Assembly (NCBI GenBank): GCA_937944145.1
Contig: CALDZK010000004.1
Coordinates: 124,001-188,000, forward strand
Length of the DNA stretch: 64,000 bases
Direction: 5' to 3'
Source of the DNA: an uncultured Candidatus Altimarinota bacterium
GTDB lineage: Bacteria; Patescibacteriota; Gracilibacteria; BD1-5; UBA6164
Numbering within the stretch: position 1 is the stretch's first letter; each line of letters opens with the position of its first letter. This document shows positions 44,674-55,003 of the stretch, piece by piece. The notes beneath the pieces are model-generated. The model saw nothing but the letters and a program-made list of their open reading frames with translations. It did not search any database and was not told where the DNA came from. Both the position numbers and the translations under genes were made by a program.

Positions 44674-45576
44674 ATGTTATTGTTCCAAAGTCTCTTAAAA
44701 CTCACGGTATTCTCTACATTATTTGCAGGGATTATTTTTCTCGTTTGACAGTATATTCTACCGACTTATAGTTCCGCGTCTCTAGAGGAGATTCACATCG
44801 AACCAACACTCCCAGGAGACTTTACGCAGATACATGATAAAGGAGATGGACATATCCATGATCAGCAAGAACTTTCATCTCCCCTAGAAGAACCAGCCAT
44901 TATCCCTAAGGTGCCAGAAATTGTTGAGTCTTTGGAAGAAGAATCTTTCTTATTTTCTTATATTCCAGAGTTTTTTGCTTCAGAAGTTTTGAGCTATGAG
45001 AATAATTCTCGAGAGGTTTTGACAACTCCAGTTTTTGCTCCAAAAATACAAGATCTGAAGGTAGAACTCTATAAAGACCTCATAGATGTTCGCTGAAAAA
45101 TGAAACAAAAAACTATCAAGATGTTTGGAGTTACTGAACTTGATCAGGACGAATTTCTCTCAGTGTTTACTCATGAGTTTGCACATTATCTCGATATTTA
45201 TTTCTTTTCTCGTGACCGTGGATCGGATATAAGTAACAGATTTTATGATATTTCATGGAAGACTACGAGTATTATACTCCCGTGACAGAAACAATCCGAT
45301 TTTGTTTCGGGCTACGCTATGACCAATAAATACGAAGACTTTTCAGAGAGTTTTACCTATTATGTTTTACATAACGATGATTTTCTTGAAAAGTCTAAGC
45401 AGAGCTTAATTATGCGAGAAAAATATAATTTTTTTAGAAGATATCTTTTTAAAGGGAATGATTTTTTTGGAACGGATTTCTCAGACCAAAACGTCATCAG
45501 GTCGTATTATCGGGATATCACCAAGATTCCATTTGATGTAAATAATTTTTTGCAATATATGAAAAATAACATATAA
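44674..45576 (+). CDS. Membrane-anchored zinc metalloprotease-like protein
   Basis: A 300-aa protein with one N-terminal helix, an acidic linker and a C-terminal domain holding FTHEFAHYLDIYFF, a HExxH zinc site, and about 60 residues later NKYEDFSESFTYYVL, whose Glu fits the third ligand of gluzincin-type proteases. UGA-Gly at 45095, 45284 and 44741. It starts 10 nt after the pilin operon, so it may process or trim those surface subunits (inference). It could instead be a wall or host-protein protease. Ends at UAA. Confidence 0.75.
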
Positions 45577-45779
45577 TTATATACATAAATACAACTTGTT
45601 TCTGACACATATCACACATATTTTGCTTTGGTTCTAGCTAATTATTAGGTTTAAAAAGTTATTAAAAGACACTTTTTTTCCAAGTATTTATGGAAACATT
45701 TTCATAATTAATGACTTTTCACACCCTATAATTTCATTTTATAGAGATATATCACTATTTATTTACATAATTTTTTTTT

Positions 45780-47765
45780 ATGAAAGATTTTCTAGATGAG
45801 CTTGATAATGAGCTTTGATCATTATCACGTTCTCCTTCTTCGTCTGATAAGACTCCTGCTGACAAACCAAAAACCCAGGATCCAAAACCTCAGACAAAAA
45901 ACCACAAAAAGCCAGCTCATCACTCTGGAGGAAAACGTCCACAAAACAACAATAGACGCAACAATAAAACCCAAAGTTCTGGGAATAATTCGAGAGCTGT
46001 TCCTACTTCCCGTGCCACATGAGAGAGAGAAGGAATTGTTTTTCCAGAGATAAAGTTCTATCTCCCTTCTCTGAGAGATAATTATACTCGTTATATCCCT
46101 ATCGGGGGAAATAATGAAATCGGGGCAAAAAATATGGGAATGTTCCAGTATAAGGATGATCTTATTCTCGTAGACTGTGGAGTACAGTTTGCAGAACCAG
46201 AGATGCTCTGAGCAAATTACTCGATTCCAGATGTATCGTTTTTGACCAAGTATACCAAACAAATCAAATGATTTCTCATTACTCATGCCCATCTGGATCA
46301 TATTGGAGCTATAAAAGATATTCTCCCAGCTCTCGATTTCCCGACTCTCTATGGGACAAAACTAACGATTGGTCTTATCAAGAAACAACTTGCAGAAAAG
46401 AAACTTCTCAATAAAGCTACACTTGTTGTAGTAGATGCTTCAGTACCGAACTCAAACAAGATAGGAGAATTTAAAGTTGAGTATTTCAATGTGAATCACT
46501 CAATCCCTGACTGTGCTGGACTCTATATCGAGTCTCCAGGAGGAACAAAGATAGTTCATACGGGAGATATAAAAATAGACTTTACTCCTGCTATAGACGC
46601 ACCTGCAGATCTCAAGAGATATCATGAAATCGGGAAAAGAGGTATTGATCTCTTGCTCGCAGACTCGACGGGATCAAATAGGAAAGGTTTTTCTATGAGT
46701 GAAAAATATGTCGGAGAAGAACTCGAAAAAATCGTGAGAGAATGTACAGGAGGAAGACTCTTTATCGCGACTTTTTCGTCATGGATTTCTAGAGTACAAC
46801 AACTCGTGTGGATCTGTGAAAAATACGACAAACAAATATTTCTCACAGGGAGAAGTATGGTAGAAAATATCGCTATCGCGAAAGAACTCTGATATATAAA
46901 ATCAAAGCCAGGGACAATCAGAAAAGCAACTCCAAAGAACCTCAAAGAAGTCCCAAACAATAAACAGGTAGTGATAACTACTGGAAGTCAGGGGGAAGAG
47001 TTCTCAGCACTTACAAGAATGGCAGAATGAAAACACGCACAGATCGAAATACAATCTAATGATACGGTGGTATTTTCTTCTAGTGTTGTTCCAGGAAATG
47101 AGAGAAGTGTTTCTCTGTCTATCAATAAACTTGTTGCGTATGGAGTAAAGGTTATTACCAAAGATAACGCAAATGTACATACCTCAGGTCATGGATATCA
47201 AGAAGAACAAAAGATGCTTATTCGTCTGTTTAATCCAAAATTCTTTTCTCCTATATTTGGGGATTTGTATTTCCGTTCTATCCATAAACAAACAGCTATC
47301 GACATAGGTTGGAAAGAAGAAAATGTTTTGATGCTCGATAATGGAAATATCGTAGACTTTGCTCCTGGAGGAACAGTATTTCGTTCGAAGATAAAAGTCC
47401 CTATCCAAGACCTCATCGTCGATGGACATGGTATAGGTACAGCTGATAGTCATGTACTCAAAGCCCGTGGAAAGATGATGAACTCTGGAGTGCTTGTGAT
47501 ACTTTTCAAAGTTGATAAGAGAACCAAAGCGATCCTTGGACATATAAAAATAGAAACTCGTGGACTAGCCTATCTCGATGAAGTACGCTATATCCACAGA
47601 ATCCTCATCAAAAAAGCCCGTGAAACCTATGAAAATACGGTAAAAGATGTACCAGATATAGAGGAAAAAGACCTTCTCAAACTTCTTCGCACAGACCTAG
47701 AAACATTTCTCCTCAAACGTATTGATAGAGAACCGATGATTATTCCAATCGTTATTGAAGTGTAG
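45780..47765 (+). CDS. rnj: Ribonuclease J
   Basis: A 661-aa protein. Residues 1-90 are a low-complexity basic/Asn-rich extension (PKTQDPKPQTKNHKKPAHHS). From residue ~100 come the metallo-beta-lactamase and beta-CASP domains: YIPIGGNNEIGAKNMGMFQY, the zinc motif THAHLDHIGA at about residue 168, VNHSIPDCAGLYI, HTGDIKIDF, DSTGSNRKGFSMSE, TGSQGEEFSALTRMA and HTSGHGY. RNase J degrades and matures RNA by 5'-3' exonuclease and endonuclease action. The first zinc motif is HAHLDH where many relatives have HGHEDH, still HxHxDH. UGA-Gly occur at several conserved loops. No Shine-Dalgarno; the leader is A/T-rich. Confidence 0.95.
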
Positions 47766-47774
47766 TTCTTGTTC

Positions 47775-47802
47775 TTTCAAAACTTGTATTTTTGGGTACA
47801 AT
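47775..47802 (+). promoter_or_regulatory. Putative promoter of the lipoprotein at 47837
   Basis: TTTCAA, 16-bp spacer, TACAAT, 35 nt before the ATG. Confidence 0.35.
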
Positions 47803-47836
47803 ACTTGTGAGTAAATATTTTTTAAAATATAGACCT

Positions 47837-48859
47837 ATGAAAAAAAATATACTTGTACTTTTATGTGCTTCGATACTGCTTGCGTCTTGTGGTTCACAAA
47901 ATGTCGATATAGATGCAGCCAAGAAACAACTACTTTCAGAAGAGTCATCACCAGAAGTACTGCAAGAGACTCCTGTAGAAAATCTCACTGAGTCTGTTGA
48001 TACCACTATTTCAGAGCCAGAGCCTCAAGAACCTGAACCAAAAACTATACAGATAGAGTCGCTTTCAAAAGAACAATTTGTAGAAATAAATCCTATAGAT
48101 GAAGATATCGATCGTGACGGATCTGTCGAAATCACAGGAACGACACTCACAGAGGTTGATAAGATAGAAGTATCTTTTAGGAACTGAGATTCTGTATTTC
48201 CTGATGATCGCTATACACTTCAGACTTTCAAGAAATGAGATGACGCATTCAAATACATCGCGTCTCCTAAGTTTCAAGTACTAGATTTTGGGACCAATGT
48301 ATATACAGTAACAGCTCATAAAGGAGATACTGTATCCCAGACACAAATCACGATAGAACTCCAGGATCCAAACGCTACAAAAGTAGAGTTTGAACCAAGT
48401 ATTATAGGTACAGAAGAACTGAGTCTTGAGATAGATCTTCCCAAAAGTGCTGAGTTTGGAGACCCTGTTTCTCTTGGTGCTACGAGTTTTACCTATAGTA
48501 ACATAGATACTCTCGAAGTTTCTCAAAGAGCCGCAGAAGTGAATTGTGATGGATTGACAGAATTCCTTACAGAGGAGATAAACACGTGGTTTTTTTGGAA
48601 TACTTGTAGAGATATCATAAAGGATAAAGGGATATCTTTTAATGTTATTACTCTCGGAGATGAGGATAACTACGTATATACGAGACATTATGTAGACTTC
48701 GTTCATGGACTTTATGGAACCTATCAAATAGATACAGGGACAGGAGTCACAAAAGAAAATATCTCTGACAAAAATACTGAACTCAAAGAACAAGCAGATA
48801 GTTTTCAAAGTATTGCTATTGTCGATCGTCTTATGAGAGAAATCGTTTCCCAAGACTAA
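47837..48859 (+). CDS. Lipoprotein of unknown function
   Basis: A 340-aa protein with a lipoprotein signal (MKKNILVLLCASILLASCGS, lipobox LASC), a Glu/Pro-rich linker (PEPQEPEPKT), a predicted beta-rich region (VEITGTTLTEVDKIEVSF, resembling a small Ig-like fold) and a C-terminal domain with two Cys (VNCDG, NTCRD). Two UGA-Gly codons only. It is attached to the membrane surface by lipid. Function unknown. Confidence 0.75.
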
Positions 48860-48880
48860 TTTTTTAACAGATCAATTATT

Positions 48881-49582
48881 ATGACCAAAAGAGTTCTTCT
48901 CAAGATATCGTGAGAAGCATTACAATGAGAAAGAGATAATGGTATTGATCCTCAGTTTCTCAGAGATCTTGCAGCATCTATAAAAGAGATTCAAGACCAG
49001 GGAGTAGAGCTTGCGATTGTATTGTGAGGAGGAAATATATTTCGTTGACTTGCTGCCTCGGCTAATGGTATGGATAGAACGGCAGCTGACTATATGGGAA
49101 TGATTGCTACTATTATGAACGGAGTTGCATTCAAAGATGCACTTTCTGTTGCTGGAGTCGATACTCGCCTTATGTCTGCACTACACTTGCCAGAAGTAGC
49201 AGAGTACTACGTCACTCCAAAAGCTGTACATCACCTCAAGCAAAAAAGAGTAGTTATCTGTGTAGCAGGGTCAGGAAGTCCATTTTTTACTACAGACAGT
49301 GCAGCAGTTCTCAGAGCACTTGAGATGCAGTGTGATATGTGTATCAAAGCTACAAAAGTAGATGGAGTCTATGATAGTGACCCAAAGACCAATCCCGGTG
49401 CTCAGATGATACAGTCAGCGAACTATGACGAAGTTCTTACAAAAAATATCCGTGTCATGGACCATACAGCTATTACTCTTGCAAAAGAAGGAAATATGCC
49501 TCTCAAAGTCGTAAATCTGTATAAAAAAGGAGCTATGATGCGAGCTATAAATGGCGAGAGGGAAGGGACAGTTATATCATAA
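48881..49582 (+). CDS. pyrH: UMP kinase
   Basis: A 233-aa amino-acid-kinase-fold enzyme that phosphorylates UMP to UDP with ATP. The N-terminal KISGEAL uses UGA for its invariant Gly (48911-48913). The nucleotide loop VLGGGNIFRG uses UGA at 49025 and 49046. DRTAADYMGMIATIMNG, DTRLMSALHLPEVAE, CVAGSGSPFFTTDSAAVLRA and KATKVDGVYDSDPKTNPGA are canonical. The C-terminal MMRAINGEREGT contains CGA (49541-49543) at a position that is normally Arg, supporting CGA = Arg. Length is normal. Confidence 0.97.
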
Positions 49583-49637
49583 AAAGATATAAGTTTCTTT
49601 CGTGAAAGAATAAAAGAGCAAAAGTTAATTTATTTTT

Positions 49638-49665
49638 TTGACTTTCTACTATTTCTCTATAGAAT
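49638..49665 (+). promoter_or_regulatory. rpmH promoter
   Basis: TTGACT, 16-bp spacer, TAGAAT, about 43 nt before the ATG. Confidence 0.6.
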
Positions 49666-49707
49666 CACGAGGCAAAATTTTAATACATACCTATTAATTG
49701 TTTACAG

Positions 49708-49950
49708 ATGTTAGGAAAACTCAAGAAAAGAAAGAGACTCAGAGTACATGGATTTCTCAAAAGAAGTTCTACTGCGAGTGGGAGAAAAGTGCTCAAAAAT
49801 AGAAGAAGAAAAGGAAGACACCAACTCACTGTAAGCTATCCAAAAAGATATCAAGAAATTAACGGGAAGGCGAAGATGCATATCATCGCAGGAGGGACTG
49901 CGAGGAAGTCACCGTTTGACGGAAAAGGAAACTATACAAAGAGAAAATAA
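49708..49950 (+). CDS. rpmH: Ribosomal protein bL34 with C-terminal extension
   Basis: An 80-aa protein. Residues 5-42 ([20 protein letters not shown] then [18 protein letters not shown]) are bL34, which lines the large-subunit RNA. The usual protein is ~44-46 residues; here a basic tail of about 38 more ([37 protein letters not shown]) follows. The order rpmH-rnpA-yidC supports the call. No UGA codon. Confidence 0.88.
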   Translation: MLGKLKKRKRLRVHGFLKRSSTASGRKVLKNRRRKGRHQLTVSYPKRYQEINGKAKMHIIAGGTARKSPFDGKGNYTKRK

Positions 49951-49979
49951 ATTATAACCTTGGATTTCATCGTCAAAAT

Positions 49980-50028
49980 TATACTTTTTCGAACAGGTAC
50001 TTCATCGTACGCTTACCTTAAAAGTATA
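49980..50028 (+). ncRNA. Hairpin element in the rpmH-rnpA spacer
   Basis: TATACTTTT (49980-49988) pairs with AAAAGTATA (50020-50028); inside, AGGTA (49995-49999) pairs with TACCT (50014-50018). A nested two-stem structure, with no T-run after it, so not a simple terminator. May be an mRNA processing or control element. Confidence 0.4.
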
Positions 50029-50115
50029 GTTTCTCCTTGAACTCCTTGTTCTAATATGCTTCTAGTAAGGTGCTATCGTTAATAAGTAGAGAATCTAAAA
50101 CTCCTAGGAATTAAG

Positions 50116-50454
50116 ATGATCCAAAAAAAATACAGACTCAAAGAAAGAGAAACACAAAAGGTTTTACGAAAATGAAAACCTTTTTTTTCTTATAATACTG
50201 TCAGTAATTCTCTCCCAAACAGGCTCTGATACAATAGGTTTGCTATTGTTATCGGGGGGAAATCTGTAAAGACCAATGTAGAGAGAAACTATTTTCGTCG
50301 TTTTTTTTATGATTTGGTTACCCCTCATCTCCAGACAGGGAGCTTTGACACAGTATTTGTGGTCAAGACGAAGACAAAACTCGATAAAAATGAAAAAAGA
50401 ATTCACGATAGTTTCAAAAACGATATACTTTTTCTGCTCAAAAAACGCAAGTAA
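50116..50454 (+). CDS. rnpA: Ribonuclease P protein component
   Basis: A 112-aa basic protein between rpmH and yidC. The core NRFAIVIGGKSVKTNVERNY then FRRFFYDL matches the RnpA K-x-(A/S)-V-x-RN-x-x-(K/R)R helix, slightly diverged (Asn-Tyr-Phe-Arg-Arg). It binds the RNase P RNA and helps remove tRNA 5' leaders. UGA-Gly codons at the ends of LRK and RL split it under the standard code. Gene context makes the call firm. Confidence 0.88.
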
Positions 50455-50496
50455 ACCTCCTCTTATTTATAGACTCTTATATTTTTACTCTCTCTT

Positions 50497-51666
50497 ATGA
50501 AAAAAGTTCTCGATTTTCTCCTTATTTTCTTCCTTATATTTTTTACATTTCAGTTCTTTTCTTCTTCCAAAGAAACACGAGTCGTCTCAGGAATAGACTT
50601 ATCTCCATCTAGTTCGAGTTATACTATACCTGCAACTGTATTTCTCAACATTACCAATAATACCTCTGAAAATCTCAATTTTGACTGATGTAGTGCCCTC
50701 TCCATAAACTATGCAGGAAGCAAGGTTCCTCTTCCAGAAGGGTATTGTGGAGATGTAGCTCTGGCTCCCTCAGAAAGTGCAAAACTTGATTATTCGGAGC
50801 TTCACGATACTTTTTGAGAGCCTGGAAACTATGTATTTGAACTGGAAGTAGATGACAAAAAATACATATCACAGATAGAAATCGCTCATAGAGGAACCAT
50901 CGGAAAGATATTTGTAGGACTGTTTTTTGCTCCTATTTTCAATGCTACAGCTTATCTTATACAATTGTTTTCTTACTCTCTTGGGTGGGGAATTATTTGT
51001 ATCACTATTTTGATACGTATTTTGCTACTCTATCCTCAGCACAAGATGATGGTGAGTCAGAGAAAACTCCAAAAAATTCAACCAAAAATTAAAAAGATTC
51101 AAGAACAACATAAAGGAGATCAACAGAAACTCGGTCTGGAGCTCATGGCTCTTTATAAAAAAGAAAAAGTAAATCCTCTCGGGTCTTGTGGTTTTTTGAT
51201 TATCCAGATGCCAATACTTCTAGTGATTTATAATATTATCCTCAATATACAAGACCCTTCCAATGCGTTTCATCTCTATGGTTTTTTACAACACTTTGAG
51301 ATATCACAGATATCACAGTATTTTTATGGTATTGATCTCTTGGCTGCAGGAGGCATAACTGGTGCTATTTTGGCTATAACTATTGCAATTATACAGTATA
51401 TCCAGATAAGACTCTCGCTTGCAAATAATCAAGCAAATGCGTCAGATAAGAAATGAGTTGTTCTTGAAAAGAAAAAATGAGAGAAAGACTACAATAGTAT
51501 GATGCCAGATCCAGAAATGATGAATAAGTTTATGCTCTATGGTATGCCAGCTATGGTGGCTGTATTTACCTTTACACTCTTTGCTGGAGTAGGACTCTAT
51601 TGGGGAATGTCTACGATATTTGCTATATTTCAACAATTATTTGTAAATAAAACAATAAAAAAGTAA
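50497..51666 (+). CDS. yidC: Membrane protein insertase YidC
   Basis: A 389-aa protein. N-terminal helix, a small extracytoplasmic beta domain (residues 35-140, with Cys pairs CSALSI and YCGD), then the conserved five-helix core: NATAYLIQLFSYSLGWGIIC then ITILIRILLLYPQHKMMVSQ with the conserved Arg in the groove, a cytoplasmic coiled pair (KIQPKIKKIQEQH), QMPILLVIYNIILNI and LFAGVGLYWGMSTIFAIFQQ. It inserts membrane proteins with or without SecYEG, and the many small pilin-like proteins here are likely clients. UGA-Gly at 50687, 50816, 51455 and 51476. khpB, often next in other bacteria, lies 10 kb away on the other strand. Confidence 0.94.
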
Positions 51667-51688
51667 AGATATTTCCCTTGTTTATACT

Positions 51689-51717
51689 TTGACAGTAGGT
51701 AGGAGTTTTATTAGTAT
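51689..51717 (+). promoter_or_regulatory. Putative promoter of the LPXTG protein
   Basis: TTGACA followed by TTAGTA at 16 bp or TAGTAT at 17 bp, about 45 nt before the ATG. Confidence 0.4.
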
Positions 51718-51759
51718 TGCTTGCGTTACACCGTATTTTATCTTTTATATTACTCAGTT

Positions 51760-52449
51760 ATGAAACTTGCAAAAGTTATCGCAACATCACTTCTTGTTGC
51801 TCTCTCAGTATCGTCTACATATGCAGCACTCCCAGAAGTAAGCTGTGATACTGATCCAGCATTTGCTGGAAATGCTTGTAGCCAATGTTTTGATGGAGGG
51901 TCTGTTTCTGTTGGAGACAACCTCGGACTTCTTACAGATGATCTTCTCAATGATAAGTCAGGAGATATCATCGTATATAAAGAAGAACAAGAGTTCCCAG
52001 AACTTGTTTCTCTCTCTTGAGATGTATCTTGGTCACAAACTCCTTCAGGAGATGGGTTCTGGCAGTATACAGATGCTTTCAATAACCTCTATAGTGAATC
52101 AGAGGATGGATACATCGTTCCAAGTGGATCAGAAGTTACATGGCTTGAGTCTACTCTTGGGTACGCATATACTCTTGATTCAAACAATGCTCCTACAGGA
52201 TCAAACGTAGGACTTCTCGTCTATAAACTTATCTCTCATGATATATCTGCTGATGGAGATATTACGATAGAAGGAGAATCTCATAATGAGTGTGTACTCT
52301 TCACATCAGGAGATACTCCAACAGAACAACCACCAGTTGTAGTAGAACAACCAAAACAACTTCCAGAAACAGGAGCAGAACATATCCTTCTTATACTTCT
52401 CGCACTTCTTCTTGGATTTGGATTCCTCAAATTTATGAGAAGAGCATAG
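51760..52449 (+). CDS. LPXTG-type sortase-anchored surface protein
   Basis: A 229-aa protein: signal peptide (MKLAKVIATSLLVALSVSST, cleavage near TYA), mature part with a CDTDPAFAGNACSQC region, and a complete wall-sorting signal: LPETG, hydrophobic helix (HILLILLALLLGFGFLKF), basic tail MRRA. Sortase would cut between Thr and Gly and link it to a wall or glycan acceptor. One UGA-Gly. No sortase gene in the window. It implies a monoderm-like envelope. Confidence 0.85.
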
Positions 52450-52472
52450 TTTGAAACTATGTATATCCTTAT

Positions 52473-52507
52473 AAAGCTCTCAGTACATGCTACTGAGAGC
52501 TTTTATT
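52473..52507 (+). terminator. Terminator of the LPXTG gene
   Basis: AAAGCTCTCAGTA and TACTGAGAGCTTT form a perfect 13-bp stem with a 5-nt loop, then TATTG. Confidence 0.8.
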
Positions 52508-52528
52508 GTCCATTCACTATAAAAGTGT

Positions 52529-52558
52529 AAAAAGGCAAGCTATTTTCTTGTCTTTTTA
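52529..52558 (+). terminator. Second hairpin with T-run
   Basis: AAAAAGGCAAG pairs with CTTGTCTTTTT (one G-U) with a 7-nt loop. A backup terminator 25 bp after the first. Confidence 0.55.
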
Positions 52559-52610
52559 TGTTTTGCTCGTTGCAATATATATTTTTGTGTGATACCGTTT
52601 TAGTGTACGT

Positions 52611-52689
52611 CAAATTGACGAACAAACAAAAACGTTAGTTTCTTGAGCGAGGACAGATCGATATGTTCCTTACCCGAGAAAGTAACACA
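52611..52689 (+). promoter_or_regulatory. Palindrome and hairpin upstream of the gene at 52721
   Basis: CGTCAAATTGACG is a perfect 13-nt palindrome (52611-52623), a plausible repressor-binding site. Next, GTTAGTTTCTTG (from 52634) can pair with CGAGAAAGTAAC (ending 52689) with one G-G mismatch, a hairpin near the start of the message. Confidence 0.4.
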
Positions 52690-52720
52690 CTACTTTACTT
52701 TATATTTTTAAAACAAAAAT

Positions 52721-54772
52721 ATGAAACACATACAAAAAAGTCTTCTACTCGAAAGAAACCTCGCAGGTGGTCTAGAAGGGGGAGCAGGATCTGCTGAGTC
52801 AAGTTCTGTAACTCCTCAAGAAGTTCTTGATAAAGAATTTTACAATAGTCTTACGAAAGAATCTCAAAAGGCTCTTTCTCGTGTACTCAAAGGGTCTCAA
52901 ATACAAAAGATTAAAAATGGAGAACAAGCAGTCAGACTTAACTCTGTTTTGAAGATGGGATTTATCCCAGAAAGAAAAGCAGTAGTACAAGAAGCAAAGG
53001 TCGCACAACAAGATCATAGATCTGAAGTTGGTGAAGCTAAAGTTGTTACTTTGAGTGATAATGATAATGCTTCTTACGAATCATCTGAAGTTCAATCAGG
53101 AAATGTAGAAGCTCTTCAAACGCTTATTGGAACAAAAGTAGATGGAGATTGGGGAGCAAACTCTCAAAGAGCTCTCAATACATACCTAAAAAAAGGTAAA
53201 AATGCAGTGAAAGATGTTCAAAGAATTATTGGAACAAAAGCAGATGGAGCTTGGGGGCCAAACTCGAGAGCTCAACTTACGGCTTTTATAGATGGAGGTT
53301 CTGCTGAAGGAGGACATAGTGAACTCGGAAAAGAAGTTATCACGCAACTCAAAGATATCCAAGAATACCTTGATGCGTATAATAGGGTATATGGGGAACA
53401 GAAAGAAGACGGAAAGGTAAAACTTTTTAGTAACAATAAAGGACTTCTTGGTATTGCAAATCAAGTAGTGAGCCCGAATTACAAAAAACTTGCAGGAGAG
53501 CTCGGAGTTACAAACAATCAAGTACAAGAGATCACTGGAGATAAAGGGATCAATAAGGCAGGTCTTACGAGATTTGCAACTATCGCTGTTGTTTCAGCAT
53601 TTGTTTCTGGGGGAAGTAGCGTAGCTCTTGAACTTTTTGGGATAAACGTTTGAAAGGATTTCCATAAAGGACCAGAAGTTCAAAAAATACTTAAACTTAT
53701 GGATAGTAGAGGAGATCTCGATGCAAACATGAGAGAACTTATTATCAGTGATGAGGCTACCTCTAAAGATGTAACCGGAGTACTAGATGAGCTGAATAAT
53801 CCATATCTTCTCCCTGCAAATCTCAGAAGACAACTAAAAGGTCTATTTGTAAATGATGGGTACGCGTTTCTTACATGAGGTTTAAAAGATAAAAAGAGAA
53901 TAGAAAAACTTATAGATACATTTGAGGATACAAATGATACAGAAGGAGCAAAACAAATCCTTCTTGAGATATATAAAGTTGCACTAAAAAGATTAAAAAC
54001 AGTAGAGAAGAGAGTTTGAAAATCAAAAATATGGGAAAAGCGTACTAATGAAATAAAAGAATCTTTGAAAAATGTTGGTATTGAATCAGGAAGAATAACT
54101 TCACTTGACGCAAAATACGATAGTATTGTAGGAAATGATACCAGTGCAGAGAGAGCAGCTACAGCTAAAACTGTTGCAGAAGAAATAGGGTATACAGACG
54201 AACTTACTTCTATCTCAGCGAGTAAATTGGATTCTCAAAATGCATATGGATTTGAACTTCCAAAAAATCCAACTCCTGAGCAACTTGGAGAACTCCTTAC
54301 TCGTATGGAGTCTACAAAAGTAGCTGGAGACAAACACTCTATCTTGACTCATGTTATAGCAGGAGTACGTACTCATACAGGACGTCCTATCAGTGTTGCA
54401 GATTTCAAAAAATGATTTACATCTATGAGAAGTCTAAATGCAAAAGAGATGGCATCTATTAATAAAAATATAGAAAGTAATACGGGGAGAACACTCGAAG
54501 CATCTTTCCAAGGAGAGGTAAGTAGTGATAATATTACTGCAATGGAAGTGAATGGTTCTACTATCTATTTTAGAGGAGAGTGTACAAATGTACTGACAGT
54601 GAATGAACCTCTTCAAACAACTATTACTTCTGCGAAATCTATTCCAGTAGCAATTCCGATATCTCTAGGGGGAGGAAGTGGCGCTATAGCATGAAATAAC
54701 GATTCTTCATTACCTATAGATGACGCTCCAAGAGATATTATAGATGCTGTACCTTTACCTAAATGATTATAG
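52721..54772 (+). CDS. Peptidoglycan-binding-like domain protein of unknown function
   Basis: A 683-aa protein without an obvious signal peptide. Residues ~130-155 (VEALQTLIGTKVDGDWGANS) and ~165-190 (VKDVQRIIGTKADGAWGPNS) are two PG_binding_1-like units (x-x-Q-x-x-x-G-x-x-x-DG-x-W-G-x-x-(S/T)). A hydrophobic stretch (FATIAVVSAFVSGGSSVALE, ~285-305) may cross the membrane. The rest is charged and helical; the end has a beta-like segment with one Cys (GECTNVLTVNEPLQ). UGA-Gly codons are rare and mostly in the second half. It may tie a structure to the wall. Ends at UAG, followed by a strong terminator. Confidence 0.65.
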
Positions 54773-54787
54773 AAATATATTAAATAA

Positions 54788-54826
54788 TATAAAATGTCAA
54801 AAAATGTTTGACATTTTATATTTTAT
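54788..54826 (+). terminator. Terminator after 52721-54772 with an embedded promoter
   Basis: TATAAAATGTCAAA and TTTGACATTTTATA form a perfect 14-bp stem (54788-54801/54807-54820). The 3' arm contains the TTGACA -35 box of the next gene. Confidence 0.75.
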
Positions 54827-54835
54827 ACCTATTAT
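54808..54835 (+). promoter_or_regulatory. Promoter of the lipoprotein/adhesin pair
   Basis: TTGACA, 16-bp spacer, TATTAT; predicted start about 21 nt before the ATG at 54863. Confidence 0.55.
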
Positions 54836-54862
54836 CACTTTTAATTAAAATAAAAATACATT

Positions 54863-54994
54863 ATGAAGTTCTATATACTTATTTTATTTACTTGCATTTT
54901 ATTGGTTTCTTGCGGAAAGAGCGCTGCTCCTGAAGCAGTGCTAGACGGAGAACCTAGAGATATACCTGAGATTACCTCGGGAGCTAACTTTTAA
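54863..54994 (+). CDS. Very small lipoprotein (43 aa)
   Basis: MKFYILILFTCILLVSCGKS has a lipobox (LVSC); only about 27 mature residues follow (SAAPEAVLDGEPRDIPEITS...), acidic. It starts 21 nt after its promoter and ends 9 nt before the ATG of the 1629-aa adhesin gene, so the pair is one transcript. It may be an accessory lipoprotein of the adhesin. Confidence 0.65.
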   Translation: MKFYILILFTCILLVSCGKSAAPEAVLDGEPRDIPEITSGANF

Positions 54995-55003
54995 TATTAT
55001 ATT

